Source: Alterinioella sp963975135
GTDB taxonomy: Bacteria > Pseudomonadota > Alphaproteobacteria > Rhodobacterales > Rhodobacteraceae
Direction of reading: 5' to 3'
Assembly (NCBI GenBank): GCA_963975135.1
Contig: CAXBGQ010000220.1
Location: 1 to 5,226, forward strand
DNA length: 5,226 nucleotides
Under the pieces are notes generated by a model. That model saw only the letters and a program-made list of their open reading frames with translations, did not search any database and was not told where the DNA came from. The translations under genes were made by a program, and so were the position numbers. Below, piece after piece: positions 4,094-5,226 of the stretch (the first letter of the stretch is position 1; each line of letters begins with the position of its first letter).

Positions 4094-5226
4094 ATGTCAG
4101 ACCAGCTTCGCCTTGGGATCGCCGGGCTTGGCACCGTCGGGATCGGTGTCGTCAAGATCATCCAGCAAAAGGCCAACCTGCTGGCCGCGCGCGCCGGACG
4201 GCCCGTGGTGATCACCGCCGTCTCCGCCCGCACCCGCGACAAGGATCGCGGCGTCGACCTTTCGGCCTATGCGTGGGAGGATGACCCGGTCGTGCTGGCC
4301 GCGCGCGACGATGTGGACGTGTTCGTGGAACTGATGGGCGGGTCGGATGGCCCGGCCAAGGCCGCGACCGAGGCCGCGATCGCGGCGGGCAAGGACGTGG
4401 TCACCGCGAACAAGGCGATGCTGGCGGTGAACGGCCAGGCGCTGGCGGAACTGGCCGAGGCCGCAGGTCGCGTGATCCGGTTCGAGGCCGCCGTCGCGGG
4501 CGGCATCCCGGTGGTCAAGGCCCTGACCGAGGGGCTGGCCGGCAATCAGGTTTCCCGCGTCATGGGCGTGATGAACGGCACCTGCAACTATATCCTGACC
4601 CGCATGCAATCGGCAGGCCTGCCCTATGCCCAAGTCTTCGACGAGGCCGCCAAACTGGGCTATCTCGAGGCAGATCCGACACTCGACGTGGGCGGCATCG
4701 ACGCCGGTCACAAGCTGGCGCTGCTCGCGTCCATCGCCTTTGGCTGTCAGGTGAATTTCGACGGTGTCACGCTGGAGGGGATCGAGAAAATCACCATCGA
4801 GGATATCCGCCACGCCGCCGATATGGGCTATCGTATCAAACTGCTGGGCGTGGCCCAGATGACAGGGCGCGGCCTTGAACAGCGCATGTCGCCCTGCCTT
4901 GTGCCCGATACCAGCCCGCTTGGACAGCTTGAAGGCGGCACCAATATGGTTGTGCTGGAAGGCGACAATGTCGAACAGATCGTGCTGCGCGGTCCCGGTG
5001 CGGGCATGGGCCCCACGGCGAGCGCGGTGATGGGCGATGTGATGGACATCGCGCGCGGCGCCCGCCTGCCCACCTTTGGCCAACCCGCCGCCAGCCTTGC
5101 GCGGTGCCAGACCGCGACCAGCGCCACCCCCGCCCCCTATTACATGCGCATGTCGCTGATCGACAAACCGGGTGCCTTGGCGAAGGTTGCGACCCTTCTG
5201 GGCGAGGCCGGTATTTCCATCGACCG
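4094..5226 (+). CDS. hom: Homoserine dehydrogenase, N-terminal 377 residues (3' end outside window)
   Basis: This cytosolic enzyme catalyses the NAD(P)H-dependent reduction of aspartate 4-semialdehyde to homoserine, the branch point to threonine and methionine. The Rossmann nucleotide-binding motif GLGTVG is at 11-16. VTANKAML is at 103-110, MNGTCNYIL at 160-168, and the catalytic segment LEADPTLDVGGIDAGHKLAL at 191-210, with Glu192, Asp203 and Lys207 matching the family's substrate-binding and catalytic residues. From about 350, YYMRMSLIDKPGALAKVATL opens the C-terminal ACT regulatory domain, usually the site of threonine feedback inhibition. The protein is therefore the monofunctional ACT-containing form of about 430 aa, with no fused aspartokinase. 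The ATG is preceded by GGAGG (4079-4083), 10 bases away. The frame is intact through the window edge. Confidence 0.97.
   Translation, partial: MSDQLRLGIAGLGTVGIGVVKIIQQKANLLAARAGRPVVITAVSARTRDKDRGVDLSAYAWEDDPVVLAARDDVDVFVELMGGSDGPAKAATEAAIAAGKDVVTANKAMLAVNGQALAELAEAAGRVIRFEAAVAGGIPVVKALTEGLAGNQVSRVMGVMNGTCNYILTRMQSAGLPYAQVFDEAAKLGYLEADPTLDVGGIDAGHKLALLASIAFGCQVNFDGVTLEGIEKITIEDIRHAADMGYRIKLLGVAQMTGRGLEQRMSPCLVPDTSPLGQLEGGTNMVVLEGDNVEQIVLRGPGAGMGPTASAVMGDVMDIARGARLPTFGQPAASLARCQTATSATPAPYYMRMSLIDKPGALAKVATLLGEAGISID

Noticed and set aside
4097..5083. Long - strand open frame (328 aa) opposite hom
   Set aside because: It is an antisense shadow of a GC-rich gene. The His/Gly/Asp-rich product has no motif, and the + strand encodes an intact homoserine dehydrogenase.

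Overview
The window is GC-rich DNA whose third codon positions are strongly G/C. Its gene content and protein flavour (a GlyA with an RFPVYPDL tail, a Hom of alphaproteobacterial type, a TGAACG-type TetR operator) suggest an alphaproteobacterium, most likely Rhodobacteraceae. This placement is a judgement from sequence style, since no marker gene is complete. I see no rRNA, tRNA, insertion sequence, integrase or CRISPR array. It reads as ordinary chromosome.

Layout. (a) Positions 2-514 hold the 3' end of glyA (serine hydroxymethyltransferase, + strand), followed by a clear intrinsic terminator (540-573). (b) Positions 661-1854 hold a compact three-gene + strand unit: a GerW/YtfJ-family protein, a membrane-anchored DUF2953 (YtfI-like) protein, and a small unrecognised protein whose start overlaps the preceding stop as ATGA. 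The first two correspond to the neighbouring ytfJ-ytfI pair of Bacillus, here in what looks like a non-sporulating lineage. (c) Positions 1857-3648, on the - strand, hold a TetR-family regulator followed by a creatinase/prolidase-fold (M24) protein, presumably one operon. The five usual M24 metal ligands are all replaced in the M24 protein. A perfect 14-bp palindrome lies just upstream of the regulator and looks like its own operator. (d) Divergent to this, on the + strand, are a small predicted lipoprotein (3756-4010) and the 5' part of hom, homoserine dehydrogenase (4094 to the window edge).

How the genes fit together. glyA (one-carbon/serine-glycine) and hom (threonine/methionine branch) are housekeeping genes flanking two accessory modules. 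The TetR-M24 pair looks like a self-regulated catabolic or detoxifying unit with an unknown small-molecule inducer. The GerW-DUF2953-small protein unit looks like a conserved envelope-associated module of unknown function. These two modules hold the most interesting content. The - strand operon and the + strand GerW unit end 2 bp apart with no visible terminator between them.
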